From NCBI GenBank assembly GCA_965183855.1, contig CBCYMI010000042.1, positions 1-64,000 on the forward strand: a stretch of 64,000 nucleotides of DNA. The letters run 5' to 3'. Position numbers and translations under genes: made by a program. This document shows, one piece after another, positions 27,980-36,264 of the stretch (position 1 is the first letter of the stretch; each line of letters opens with the position of its first letter). Source of the DNA: CBCYMI01 sp965183855 (GTDB taxonomy: Bacteria > Pseudomonadota > Alphaproteobacteria > Caulobacterales > Maricaulaceae). The notes beneath the pieces are model-generated. The model was not told the DNA's origin, did no database searches, and worked only from the letters and a program-made list of their open reading frames with translations.

Positions 27980-28450
27980 ATGATTAGAGTAAAAATGTTA
28001 AATCAATATCGTTTTTGGATTTTTGGTATGGTTTTCTTTGCCTGGATCAGTGGTATATGCCTGTTTTCAGCACTTGAATGGGGCGAAATAGAAGGAGAAT
28101 TTGGAATTGAACCCAGTCCTTATTTAGGAATTTTGTTAAAGCTTCATGGCATTTCAGCCTTTTGTTTTTTGATCTCATTTGGTTTTTTCCTGGGAACACA
28201 TGTCCAAAATACTTGGAGAATGAAAAAAAATAGAATATCTGGATATGGATTTATAACTGCACAGGTTTTTATGATTATAACGGGTTATTTACTTTATTAT
28301 ATGGGTTGGAACTTCCTACGCTATCTACATTTTGCAATCGGTTTTTCTCTTCCCTTTTTGATTGGCATTCATACCAGAAATTTAATACAAAAAATATATA
28401 AAAAAATCACCAGAGCCAAGCATAAAAATGATGAAAAAAAAACAGTTTAA
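27980..28450 (+). CDS. four-helix membrane protein, cytochrome b-like (DUF4405-like)
   Basis: About 156 residues with four predicted transmembrane segments: WIFGMVFFAWISGICLFS, ISAFCFLISFGFFLGTHV, GFITAQVFMIITGYLLYYM and HFAIGFSLPFLIGIHT. Histidines fall near helix ends (KLHG, THV, YLHF, GIHT), as in di-heme membrane cytochromes, so quinol or heme-based electron transfer to the flavoprotein is plausible. The start is uncertain: GTG 27977, ATG 27980 or ATG 27995. It lies directly after apbE and its last 23 bases overlap the PepSY gene, so it belongs to the operon. Family assignment is tentative. Confidence 0.65.
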   Translation: MIRVKMLNQYRFWIFGMVFFAWISGICLFSALEWGEIEGEFGIEPSPYLGILLKLHGISAFCFLISFGFFLGTHVQNTWRMKKNRISGYGFITAQVFMIITGYLLYYMGWNFLRYLHFAIGFSLPFLIGIHTRNLIQKIYKKITRAKHKNDEKKTV

Positions 28451-29612
28451 CTATAATCGTATCAATAGGGTTATTCATTATTGGTGTGCAATTATTTGTG
28501 CAATTCCTGTCCTAATTGTAATTAGTACAGGAATATTATTAATGTTTAAAAAAAATATTAATTGGATACAACCCCAAACCCTGCAAGGTCAAAATGACAT
28601 TCCAATTATTTCATTCGATCAAATCTTGATCATTGCAAAAAATATTCCACAAGCTGAAATTAAAACATGGAAAGATATTAAACGTCTAGATGTTCGTCCA
28701 TCTAAAGGAATTACAAAAATTCGTGCAAAGAATAATTGGGAAATTCAAATAGATAACACAACTGGAAAATTGCTTGGAACTGCGTTTAGAAGATCTGATA
28801 TTATTGAAGCCATTCATACAGGAGCATTTTTTACAGACTGGACCCAATATTGGGTATTCTTTCCTTCCGCACTAATCTTATTGATTCTTTGGGTAACAGG
28901 TATTTATCTATTTTTTATAACAGAGTTAGCGAAAGTAAAAAAAAGAAAAAAGCACAAAAAGAAACCATATATTTCAACACTTCTACCTTTTATGGCTCCC
29001 TTCCTATTTTTTATTTATCATACTGAGCCTTCTTCAGCTTTTGACGGAATAGAAAATAAAATAATATTCAAACAGGCTTTAAATAAAAGCTGGAAGCTTA
29101 ATCATCAAATTAATGTTCGAATAAATCATGCTGGTTTGTTTTATCAATATTATCAGATCGGAGCAGAATATCTGATTGCACATTCCTGGACATTATCTTC
29201 ACAATACCGATTAATTTATAAACGTAAACAAGATGACTACTGGCAGTTTGAGCATAGACCTTTTATAGAATTACAAACTAAAAGAATACTTAGTCCATCT
29301 CTGAGAATGGCTTTAAAATACAGACATGAATATCGAATTTTAGAAACAGGAAAAAACCAACATAGAGGTAGATTTTCAATTAAACTAGTCTCAAGAAAAA
29401 AAATCTTGAATAAAGCCATATCCCCTTATCTAAATGAAGAAATTTTTTATGACTATCATTTAAGTGAATTTATAAAAAATCAATTCTCTATCGGCATACA
29501 AATAGCAAAAAAAACAATTACACCCGATTTAGCGTTTAAGATTCTATTTGATAAAAAAAATAGTCAACCTTGGAAAATGACTGGTTTTTTGGTCTTTTCT
29601 CTCAGATTTTAA
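28428..29612 (+). CDS. PepSY-TM protein fused to a DUF2490-like beta-barrel domain
   Basis: 394 residues in one uninterrupted frame. Residues 15-40 form a transmembrane helix opened by NRVIHYWCAI, ~60-130 are a PepSY-type region (DQILIIAKNIPQAEIKTW, TTGKLLGTAFR, EAIHTG), and 141-163 form a second helix, together a PepSY-TM module of inner-membrane iron reductases and siderophore systems. A basic stretch KKRKKHKKKP then leads into a hydrophobic segment (181-197) ending SSAFDG, which looks just like a signal peptide with its cleavage site. Residues ~206-394 resemble the DUF2490 outer-membrane barrel (NHQINVRINHAG, MALKYRHEYRILE) and end in Phe. No ATG, GTG or TTG at the junction offers a separate start. 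It is the last gene of the operon. Confidence 0.72.
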   Translation: MMKKKQFNYNRINRVIHYWCAIICAIPVLIVISTGILLMFKKNINWIQPQTLQGQNDIPIISFDQILIIAKNIPQAEIKTWKDIKRLDVRPSKGITKIRAKNNWEIQIDNTTGKLLGTAFRRSDIIEAIHTGAFFTDWTQYWVFFPSALILLILWVTGIYLFFITELAKVKKRKKHKKKPYISTLLPFMAPFLFFIYHTEPSSAFDGIENKIIFKQALNKSWKLNHQINVRINHAGLFYQYYQIGAEYLIAHSWTLSSQYRLIYKRKQDDYWQFEHRPFIELQTKRILSPSLRMALKYRHEYRILETGKNQHRGRFSIKLVSRKKILNKAISPYLNEEIFYDYHLSEFIKNQFSIGIQIAKKTITPDLAFKILFDKKNSQPWKMTGFLVFSLRF

Positions 29613-29775
29613 TCCATATCCTATAAAAGAAGAATAAGAACAGGTTTTTTCGGTTTCAATGTTCTAAAAACTCCTTTTTATATTTTAAAAATAGGCACAA
29701 GCTGGATTAAAGCTCATAAACCAAATATTCCAAAAAGCATTTTTATACTTAAAAAATAGAATTAGCCTCCTTCTC

Positions 29776-30609
29776 TTATTCTTTTTTCCTGGCAATAACA
29801 CCATAAAAAGCCTTCCCTGGCTTAAGTCGATTCCCATCCAGATCTGTTATTTTCCCTCCTGCTCCCAATACAATTGGAATACAAGCTGCAATATCATGCC
29901 ATGCCAAACCATCTTCAATAACACAGGAAATTCGCCCCTCTGCAAGCAATCCAAATAAAAAACCATCTCCTCCATAGAGTGTATGATCTGATTTTTGAGC
30001 TTCTTTTTTAAAACAATCTCTTGCTTTTTTACCAAAACACTCGGGATTTGAACTTGCAAGAATATGTACATTATTTCCTGCACTTTGACTACACAAACTA
30101 TCATTTAACGTTGTTGGACGTTTAAGACCTCCAACCCATATCTGTTTTGTTAAAGGTTGATAAATAATTCCTAATATAGGTATGCTCTCTACCCAAATTC
30201 CAATTAAAATCGTAAAGCTTGGCATGCCTGCTAAAAATGCTGTCGTTCCATCAATCGGATCAATGACCCAAACAACCCTGTCAGAAGGAATTAATAAATG
30301 TGTTTCCAGCTGTGAATCCTCTAAATAAACTTTTTCCTTTGAGTTTATTTCAGGCTTTGGAATATCATCTGGAAATTCTTCTCCTTGAATACTATGATCT
30401 GGATATGCCGCCTGGATGATTTTACGTATTTCCAGTTCTACCTTACGATCTAATTCTGTAACGAATGGTGAAATTGTGTTTTTTAACTCTACTTTTAGAG
30501 CTCTATGGCTGTTTTTAACAATCAGTTCACCTGCAGAAAATGCTGCTTTTTTTGCCGTTTCTTCCAAATGAATAAGATGAACAAAACCATTCCTTTTAGA
30601 AATATCCAT
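29776..30609 (-). CDS. hisN: inositol-monophosphatase-family histidinol-phosphatase
   Basis: 277 residues from the chosen start. The IMPase superfamily metal sites are visible: GEEF (Glu), WVIDPIDGTTAFLAG (motif with Asp-Pro-Ile-Asp-Gly-Thr) and AWHDIAACIPIVLGAGG (second motif, WxD). Members remove phosphate from inositol-1-phosphate, histidinol phosphate, PAP or fructose bisphosphate. Adjacency to the his operon, and the lack of a HisB phosphatase domain there, favour histidinol phosphate as substrate, as for HisN of other bacteria. The first ATG (30618) has its ribosome site touching it; the second (30609) has AAGGA eight bases upstream and is preferred. It diverges from the regulator and hisG operon. 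Confidence 0.8.
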   Translation of the reverse strand: MDISKRNGFVHLIHLEETAKKAAFSAGELIVKNSHRALKVELKNTISPFVTELDRKVELEIRKIIQAAYPDHSIQGEEFPDDIPKPEINSKEKVYLEDSQLETHLLIPSDRVVWVIDPIDGTTAFLAGMPSFTILIGIWVESIPILGIIYQPLTKQIWVGGLKRPTTLNDSLCSQSAGNNVHILASSNPECFGKKARDCFKKEAQKSDHTLYGGDGFLFGLLAEGRISCVIEDGLAWHDIAACIPIVLGAGGKITDLDGNRLKPGKAFYGVIARKKE

Positions 30610-30624
30610 ATCAATCATCCTTTT

Positions 30625-30660
30625 TAATTATATCAGTCTAATTAATTATATCAGTCTAAT
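30625..30660 (-). repeat. 18-bp tandem duplication carrying the hisN -10 element
   Basis: TAATTATATCAGTCTAAT (plus strand) occurs twice, 30625-30642 and 30643-30660. On the minus strand each copy contains TGATATAAT, an extended -10 box, so the promoter core is doubled. Confidence 0.85.
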
Positions 30661-30674
30661 GATTAGCCTTTCAA
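30645..30674 (-). promoter_or_regulatory. predicted sigma70 promoter of hisN
   Basis: On the minus strand TTGAAA (30674-30669) and TATAAT (30650-30645) are 18 bases apart, with TG one base before the -10 box. The gene starts at 30609. The nearer TATAAT (30632-30627) lies too close to the start codon to be the main -10. Confidence 0.6.
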
Positions 30675-30747
30675 ATAGATTTTGGGTTCAGATTTTGTAT
30701 TTTTTAACTCAAACCAGAAAAAAGCTTGCATTTTTATTTGTTTTAAT

Positions 30748-30762
30748 ATAGTAGCACACTAT
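30748..30762. promoter_or_regulatory. candidate operator of the TrpR-family regulator (ATAGT-N5-ACTAT)
   Basis: A perfect 5-bp inverted repeat, ATAGTAGCACACTAT, about 50 bases before the regulator start, over or just after a likely -10 region. TrpR operators also have an AGT/ACT inverted arrangement. Binding is inferred only. Confidence 0.35.
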
Positions 30763-30810
30763 TACGTTAAAACAAATAACTTATTCTTTAATTATTGTCA
30801 GGAGGAAAAA

Positions 30811-31131
30811 ATGCACGATCAAAAAGATACAAATGAAATCGATCATCTTCAATTATTATGCGAAGCATTATTAGAAATACGCTCAACAGAAATGCTAAGT
30901 GCATTTTTAAAAGATTTATGCACTCCTTCGGAAATACGCGCAATTTCAGAGCGCTGGCATGTTGCAACCCTTTTAGATCAAAACAAATATAGTTATCGGG
31001 AAATCAACAAACTTACAGGCGTAAGCACAACAACCATTGGTCGCGTTGCCCGATTTATGACTCAAGAACCCCATCAGGGGTATGTTTATGTTTTAAAACA
31101 GCAGAAAAAGAAGATATCAAATGCCTCTTGA
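30811..31131 (+). CDS. TrpR-related YerC/YecD-family transcriptional regulator
   Basis: 106 residues. The TrpR-like fold is recognisable by LLEIRSTEMLSAFLKDLCTP, EIRAISERWHVATLL and the helix-turn-helix YSYREINKLTGVSTTTIGRV, close to the YerC/YecD subgroup. These are dimeric repressors that respond to small ligands; some lie beside histidine genes. A frame continues upstream to 30682, but the ATG at 30811 has a strong AGGAGG seven bases before it and gives normal length. The hisG start lies inside its last 11 bases, so it is the first gene of the his operon and probably represses it in response to histidine or a related signal (inference). Confidence 0.88.
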   Translation: MHDQKDTNEIDHLQLLCEALLEIRSTEMLSAFLKDLCTPSEIRAISERWHVATLLDQNKYSYREINKLTGVSTTTIGRVARFMTQEPHQGYVYVLKQQKKKISNAS

Positions 31132-32002
31132 ACGACTTAGAATTGCCATACAAAAATCTGGCCGACTATCAGATAAAAGCTTATCCTTGTTAAAACAGGC
31201 AGGCTGTCAAATTCAAATTCATAAAAACACATTTTTTTATCGAATAGATGATTTACCTATTGATCTTCTTTTAGTTCGTGATGATGATATTACAGGATTT
31301 GTTTCCCAAGGAATTGTAGATTTTGGAATTATTGGTCTGAATTCCTATCAGGAATATCTATTGTCAAATAAAAGACATGAAACCAGAATTTCAATGAAGC
31401 TTAGTTTTTCATCCTGTCATTTAAATATTGCAGGTCCTGAAAGAGTTAAAATAAATAATTTATCAGAACTCAACACACTAAAAATTGCGACATCTTATCC
31501 TTATATTTTAAAAGCTTTTTTACAAAAGCACCAGATTAGCGCCACCATTGTCAAAATGCATGGTGCTCTTGAACTTGCTCCCAGGCTAAAAATTGCAGAC
31601 CTAATTTGCGACCTGGTCTCTACTGGGGCGACACTAAAGGCACATAATTTATATTCCATAAAAACCATTATGAAAAGTGAGGCTATTTTAATTCAACATT
31701 CCAGATTAAATACAGCAAAACAAAAAATTGCAGATATGCTCATTCCACGTTTTAACGGAATTATCGCATCTCAAGATACAAAATACATTATGCTAAATGC
31801 GCCTAGAAATGCAATTGATACAATTACCAGTTTATTGCCTGGTTCAGATGCTCCTACAATTATGACATTATCAAATACAGACCAACAAATCGCAATTCAT
31901 GCCGTTTGCAGAGAAAATATTTTCTGGAAAACACTTGAAGATCTGAAGTCTGCTGGAGCTTCTTCCATTCTAGTTATTCCTATTGAAAAAATGATGGTTT
32001 AA
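31121..32002 (+). CDS. hisG: ATP phosphoribosyltransferase HisG, long form
   Basis: 293 residues. It catalyses the first step of histidine synthesis, joining ATP and PRPP. The opening LRIAIQKSGRLSDKSLSLLK is standard; DGxxDFGIxG-type text (GIVDFGIIGLNSYQE) and the PRPP-binding LICDLVSTGATLKAHNL (E/D-x-V-x-T-G-x-T) follow. The last ~80 residues, from PGSDAPTIMTLS to the end, are the ACT-like regulatory domain for histidine feedback, so this is the long, self-sufficient HisG that needs no HisZ. Many alphaproteobacteria have the short form with HisZ instead. It overlaps the regulator gene and is three bases from hisD. Confidence 0.95.
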   Translation: MPLERLRIAIQKSGRLSDKSLSLLKQAGCQIQIHKNTFFYRIDDLPIDLLLVRDDDITGFVSQGIVDFGIIGLNSYQEYLLSNKRHETRISMKLSFSSCHLNIAGPERVKINNLSELNTLKIATSYPYILKAFLQKHQISATIVKMHGALELAPRLKIADLICDLVSTGATLKAHNLYSIKTIMKSEAILIQHSRLNTAKQKIADMLIPRFNGIIASQDTKYIMLNAPRNAIDTITSLLPGSDAPTIMTLSNTDQQIAIHAVCRENIFWKTLEDLKSAGASSILVIPIEKMMV

Positions 32003-32005
32003 ATC

Positions 32006-33316
32006 ATGCAAATTATACCTTATAAGACGATTCTTGATACACAAACTCTAGATTCTTTTTTTGAACGTCCCTGTCTTAAAATAAAAGATCAGGTATTAAA
32101 AACCGTAAAATCTATTTTTGCGTCCGTAGAAGAGAAAGGGGATCAAGCCGTTCGTGCCTTTACAAGGCAATATGATCATATTGAATTAGACAAGATTAAA
32201 TATCTCTGTTCAGCATTTAACCATTCTGATTTAACAAATAAAGAAAAAAAAGCCATTCACTATGCCATTAAGAATATAAGCTGTTTTCATCAAGCTATTA
32301 AACCAATTCCTGTCAAAGTTGAAACACGTCCAGGGATTAATTGCCAGCAAATCTGGCGAGCGCTTGATTGTATTGGTCTTTATATTCCAGCTGGAAACGC
32401 AGCTTTGATTTCAACCTTATTAATGCTTGTTATTCCAGCTCAACTCGCAGGAGTTAAGAATATTATACTTATGACACCTCCTCAATCCAAAGGAAATCTG
32501 GTTCATCCTGCAATTATTTATACTTGCCAAATTTTGGGGTTAAACCATATTTTCCTTGCAGGCGGAGCACAAGCCATAGCAGCAATGACATTTGGAACAA
32601 AAACCATTCCAAAAGTTGACAAGATTTTTGGTCCTGGAAATCAATGGGTAGATTGTGCAAAACGCTATGCAATTACATTACCCTCCGCCCCCCTCATTGA
32701 TCTCCCAGCGGGACCTTCTGAAGTTATGATTGTCGCAGACGAAAAAGCAAATCCTGATTTTATTGCGTCTGACTTGTTAGCCCAAGCAGAACATGACCCG
32801 TTAGCACAAGTTATTTTAGTTTGTTTCTCGCATGCATTTGCACAAAATATAATTCTAAAAATGAACCAGCAAATCAGGACGCTTAATCGAAAAACAATTA
32901 TTAAACAAGCATTGTTATCAGCAAAATCAGTAATTGTTGACCATATTAATCAAGCAATCAAACTTGCTAATTTTTATGCGCCAGAACATTTAATTTTAAA
33001 TCTTGAACATGCAGAACTCCTCATTCCCAAAATTCATCATGCAGGCTCTATTTTTATTGGTGCCTACACACCTGAATCTGCTGGAGATTATGCTTCTGGA
33101 ACCAATCATGTCTTACCTACAAATAAAGAAGCTAGGAGATATTCAGGTCTATCAACACAAAGCTTTATGAAATCTATGACGGTTCAATCTATCAGTCCTG
33201 AAGGATTATTAGATTTAGGACCTATTGTAAAAACACTGGCTCAAATTGAAGGTCTGGACGCTCATGCACATTCAATTTCTGTTCGCTTGAAGACAATCAG
33301 GAGCTCTCTTAAATGA
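32006..33316 (+). CDS. hisD: histidinol dehydrogenase HisD
   Basis: 436 residues, the usual length. It carries out the last two steps of the pathway, oxidising L-histidinol to L-histidine with two NAD+ and a zinc ion. Seen are GLYIPAGNAALISTLLML, GGAQAIAAMTFGT, the conserved KIFGPGNQWVDCAK, DLPAGPSEVMIVAD and AQAEHDPLAQ, which supplies a zinc-ligand Gln/His pair, and near the end YAPEHL and SAGDYASGTNHVLPT. Its stop overlaps the next start by four bases (ATGA). Confidence 0.97.
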   Translation: MQIIPYKTILDTQTLDSFFERPCLKIKDQVLKTVKSIFASVEEKGDQAVRAFTRQYDHIELDKIKYLCSAFNHSDLTNKEKKAIHYAIKNISCFHQAIKPIPVKVETRPGINCQQIWRALDCIGLYIPAGNAALISTLLMLVIPAQLAGVKNIILMTPPQSKGNLVHPAIIYTCQILGLNHIFLAGGAQAIAAMTFGTKTIPKVDKIFGPGNQWVDCAKRYAITLPSAPLIDLPAGPSEVMIVADEKANPDFIASDLLAQAEHDPLAQVILVCFSHAFAQNIILKMNQQIRTLNRKTIIKQALLSAKSVIVDHINQAIKLANFYAPEHLILNLEHAELLIPKIHHAGSIFIGAYTPESAGDYASGTNHVLPTNKEARRYSGLSTQSFMKSMTVQSISPEGLLDLGPIVKTLAQIEGLDAHAHSISVRLKTIRSSLK

Positions 33317-34938
33317 ATCTGGATATTAAAAACATGGTCAGACCAGAGATTTTGGCATTAAAGCCCTATTCAGTATCTCCTATACACCCTCAAGAAAATT
33401 TGCGCCTACATGCAAATGAAAACAGGTTTTGTGATGGAGTCAATAGTCGATATCCAGACATAGAGCAAATAAACTTAACCCGTCGACTTGGACAATATTA
33501 TCAAATTAATCCTGAAAACCTTCTGATAAGTCGAGGAAGTAGCGATGGGATTGATATATTATGCAGAACGTTTCTACATCCTGGTCTTGATAGTATATTA
33601 TGTTTTTCTCCAGGGTTCGAGATGTATAAAATGTTGGCTCATATTCAAGGAGCTTCTGTTTTTGAGTTTCCCTTAACGGATCAATTTGAAATTGATTTTC
33701 CTGCCTTAAACAAAACGCTTAAACAGAATACAAAGATAAAACTAGTGTTTTTCTGTACGCCACATAACCCTTCAGGAAATATCATTGATCCAGAAAGTCT
33801 TCTTGCATTTACCAAACAGCATTTTGACAGGCTAATTATTATAGATGAAGCGTATATTGAATTTTCTGAATGTGAAAGCTTGATTTCAAAAATAGCAGAT
33901 TATCCTAACCTGATCATTCTAAGAACACTCTCAAAAGCATTAGGACTGGCAGGATGTCGTATTGGGTGTTTGATGGCAAATAAGGAAATTATTAAATATG
34001 CTAAAAAAACACTGCCTCCTTACGCAGTATCAACACCCTCTATTCATGCGGTCTTAAAAGCACTCACGCCAGCTGGAATTGTACGAATTAAAAACAATAT
34101 ATCAGAAATTATCAAAGCTCGAAATGCCTTAAAGAACAAGCTTGAAAAACATGATCAGGTTATTGACATTCTCCCAAGTAATGCAAATTTTCTGCTTGTT
34201 CGATTTAAAAATGCAGAGCAAATTTTTTATCAATTAATACAAGCTGGAATATATGTACGAGATCTACGTAATTCTATTAAAAATGGGTTGCGAATTACAA
34301 TTGGTTCTTCTTCTGATCATGCTATTTTACTAAATGCATTAAGGATAAAAACACCTCTTTTTACCGATCGAATTGCAAAACTGGAACGAACCACAAAAGA
34401 AACCAGCATTTATACAGAAGTCAATCTAGATAAAGAAGATCCCATTCAGATTTCAACAGGAATTGGTTTTTTTGATCACATGCTTGAACTTGTTTCAAAA
34501 CATAGTTCTATTTCCATAAATATTTTTACAAAAGGAGATCTTCATATTGATCCTCATCATACGATTGAAGATACAATGCTTGCTTTGGGAAAAGCACTTC
34601 GTCAAGCATTAGGAGACAAACACGGAATTCATCGTTATGGATTTAGCTTACCTATGGATGAGGCAAAAGCTGAAGTATTACTAGATTTAAGCGGGCGTGC
34701 CTTCTGTCAAATGGAAGGATATTTTACAGCTTCCATGCTTGGTCAATTCCCAACAGAAATGATTTTTCATGCCTTTCAGAGTCTCTCTTTGAGTTTAAAT
34801 GCAAGCATACATGTTAAATTCAAAGGAAAAAATGATCATCATAAAGCAGAAAGTGCTTTTAAGGCTTTAGCATATTGTTTGAAAATGGCGTGTAAGAAAC
34901 AAGGAAATACGCTTCCATCTACAAAAGGAGTTTTATAA
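33313..34938 (+). CDS. fused histidinol-phosphate aminotransferase / imidazoleglycerol-phosphate dehydratase (HisC-HisB)
   Basis: 541 residues in one frame. Residues 1-~350 are HisC, a fold-type I PLP aminotransferase: LHANENRF, the CTPHNPSGN loop, IIDEAYIEFSE with the PLP-ring Asp, TLSKALGLAGCRIG with Lys208 as the PLP Schiff base, and LRITIGS with the substrate Arg. Residues ~353-541 are HisB dehydratase: GIGFFDHMLELVSKHS, the metal motif HHTIEDTMLALGKAL, MDEAKAEVLLDLSGR and KGKNDHHKAESAFKALA. Together these cover the dehydration of imidazoleglycerol phosphate and the transamination after it, two consecutive steps. There is no HisB phosphatase domain; the divergent IMPase-type gene probably fills that gap. 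Domain order and catalytic residues are intact, so both halves should work. Confidence 0.93.
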   Translation: MNLDIKNMVRPEILALKPYSVSPIHPQENLRLHANENRFCDGVNSRYPDIEQINLTRRLGQYYQINPENLLISRGSSDGIDILCRTFLHPGLDSILCFSPGFEMYKMLAHIQGASVFEFPLTDQFEIDFPALNKTLKQNTKIKLVFFCTPHNPSGNIIDPESLLAFTKQHFDRLIIIDEAYIEFSECESLISKIADYPNLIILRTLSKALGLAGCRIGCLMANKEIIKYAKKTLPPYAVSTPSIHAVLKALTPAGIVRIKNNISEIIKARNALKNKLEKHDQVIDILPSNANFLLVRFKNAEQIFYQLIQAGIYVRDLRNSIKNGLRITIGSSSDHAILLNALRIKTPLFTDRIAKLERTTKETSIYTEVNLDKEDPIQISTGIGFFDHMLELVSKHSSISINIFTKGDLHIDPHHTIEDTMLALGKALRQALGDKHGIHRYGFSLPMDEAKAEVLLDLSGRAFCQMEGYFTASMLGQFPTEMIFHAFQSLSLSLNASIHVKFKGKNDHHKAESAFKALAYCLKMACKKQGNTLPSTKGVL

Positions 34939-35528
34939 TGGAAGTTGCAATTATCAATACTGGATGCGCTAATATCAACTCTGTATATTTTGCTCTAAAG
35001 CGTCTTGGCATCTGCGCACTTATTACGCAAGATCAGACAGAAATCAACTGTTCTGATCGCGTTATATTGCCAGGGGTCGGTTCAGCAGAAAAAGCCATGA
35101 ACCAATTATCAGAACTGAACCTTATTCCTTGCATAAAATCCTTAACTCAACCTGTTTTGGGAATTTGTCTTGGCATGCAATTATTTTATCGCTCCACGGA
35201 AGAAGGAAACATAAACTGTCTTGGAATTATTGATGAAGAAATCAAACGTTTTGCATTACCTTCCTCTTATTCAATTCCTCATTCAGGCTGGAATGATCTT
35301 AAAATCCTCCATCCAACATCCTTATTCAAAAATATTCATCATCATGATGTTTATTTTGTTCACACTTATTACGCTCCCTTGTCAAAAACAACAATTGCAT
35401 CTGTACAATATGGCATTGAATTTACAGCCTGCATGCAATTTAAAAACTTTATAGGATGCCAATTTCATCCAGAATGCTCTGGGCAGACAGGATCTAAAAT
35501 TCTATCTAATTTTTTGGAAATCACATGA
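34938..35528 (+). CDS. hisH: imidazole glycerol phosphate synthase, glutaminase subunit HisH
   Basis: 196 residues. A class I glutamine amidotransferase that frees ammonia for HisF. The nucleophile elbow PVLGICLGMQLFY holds the catalytic Cys, the oxyanion strand LPGVGSAEKAM is upstream, and NFIGCQFHPECSG carries the His-Glu of the triad. It starts within the stop of hisCB (TAATG) and its own stop overlaps hisA by four bases. The HisH-HisA-HisF order places it in the normal partner context. Confidence 0.96.
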   Translation: MEVAIINTGCANINSVYFALKRLGICALITQDQTEINCSDRVILPGVGSAEKAMNQLSELNLIPCIKSLTQPVLGICLGMQLFYRSTEEGNINCLGIIDEEIKRFALPSSYSIPHSGWNDLKILHPTSLFKNIHHHDVYFVHTYYAPLSKTTIASVQYGIEFTACMQFKNFIGCQFHPECSGQTGSKILSNFLEIT

Positions 35529-36253
35529 TTATTTATCCAGCTATAGACCTAATAAATGGACAGTGTGTTCGTCTGACAAATGGTAAGTTTGAAAGCCAAA
35601 AACACTATCATGCCCTTCCTGTTCAACAAGCGATGGAATTTAAAAAGAAAGGAACGGAATGGCTTCATATTATTGATTTAGACGGTGCAAAATCTGGTCA
35701 ATTCAAGCAAGGAGAATTAATCAAAGAGATTGCCAACAAAACAAATTTAAAGATTCAAACAGGCGGAGGCATTCGCAGTCTTAAAGAAATTGAAATCTTG
35801 TTAAATTCAGGAATTAAAAGAGTTATTATTGGATCCTTACCTGTTAAACAACCAGAGTTTCTTGACAGAATTTTTAACCATTTTGATCCTGAGAATATCA
35901 TGCTTGCTCTTGATGTCGTATTTAAGAAAAATACATTTATGATCTCCATTCATGGTTGGCAAGACACACTTGATTTGACGCTATATGATGCCATAAATTC
36001 ACTATCAAATACAAAAATCAAGCATATTCTGGTTACAGATATTTCACGTGATGGCTTATTAAAAGGGTCCAATATATCTCTTTACCAAACCCTTAATCCG
36101 TATTTTCCAAAATTTTCCATTCAGGCATCTGGAGGCATTACGAGTATATCTGATATAAAACAGCTCCAAAAAACCAATATTCAAGGACTGGTCATTGGAA
36201 AAGCATTTTATGAAAACACCCTTGATCTGACAGAAACTCTAAAAATAGTATAA
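35525..36253 (+). CDS. hisA: ProFAR isomerase HisA
   Basis: 242 residues, a (beta/alpha)8 barrel. It converts ProFAR to PRFAR by an Amadori rearrangement. The first strand IIYPAIDLINGQCVRL carries the catalytic Asp, the second half has ILVTDISRDGLLKGSN with the second catalytic Asp, and phosphate-binding glycines lie in QTGGGIRSL and QASGGITS. The two half-barrel phosphate motifs are as in other HisA proteins. It overlaps hisH and is followed by an 11-base gap before hisF. Confidence 0.96.
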   Translation: MIIYPAIDLINGQCVRLTNGKFESQKHYHALPVQQAMEFKKKGTEWLHIIDLDGAKSGQFKQGELIKEIANKTNLKIQTGGGIRSLKEIEILLNSGIKRVIIGSLPVKQPEFLDRIFNHFDPENIMLALDVVFKKNTFMISIHGWQDTLDLTLYDAINSLSNTKIKHILVTDISRDGLLKGSNISLYQTLNPYFPKFSIQASGGITSISDIKQLQKTNIQGLVIGKAFYENTLDLTETLKIV

Positions 36254-36264
36254 GGTGTACAAAC

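Noticed and set aside
30660..30810. His-rich leader peptide and attenuator before the his operon
   Set aside because: No short frame with a run of His codons and no alternative hairpins with T-run are visible; the TrpR-family regulator offers another control.
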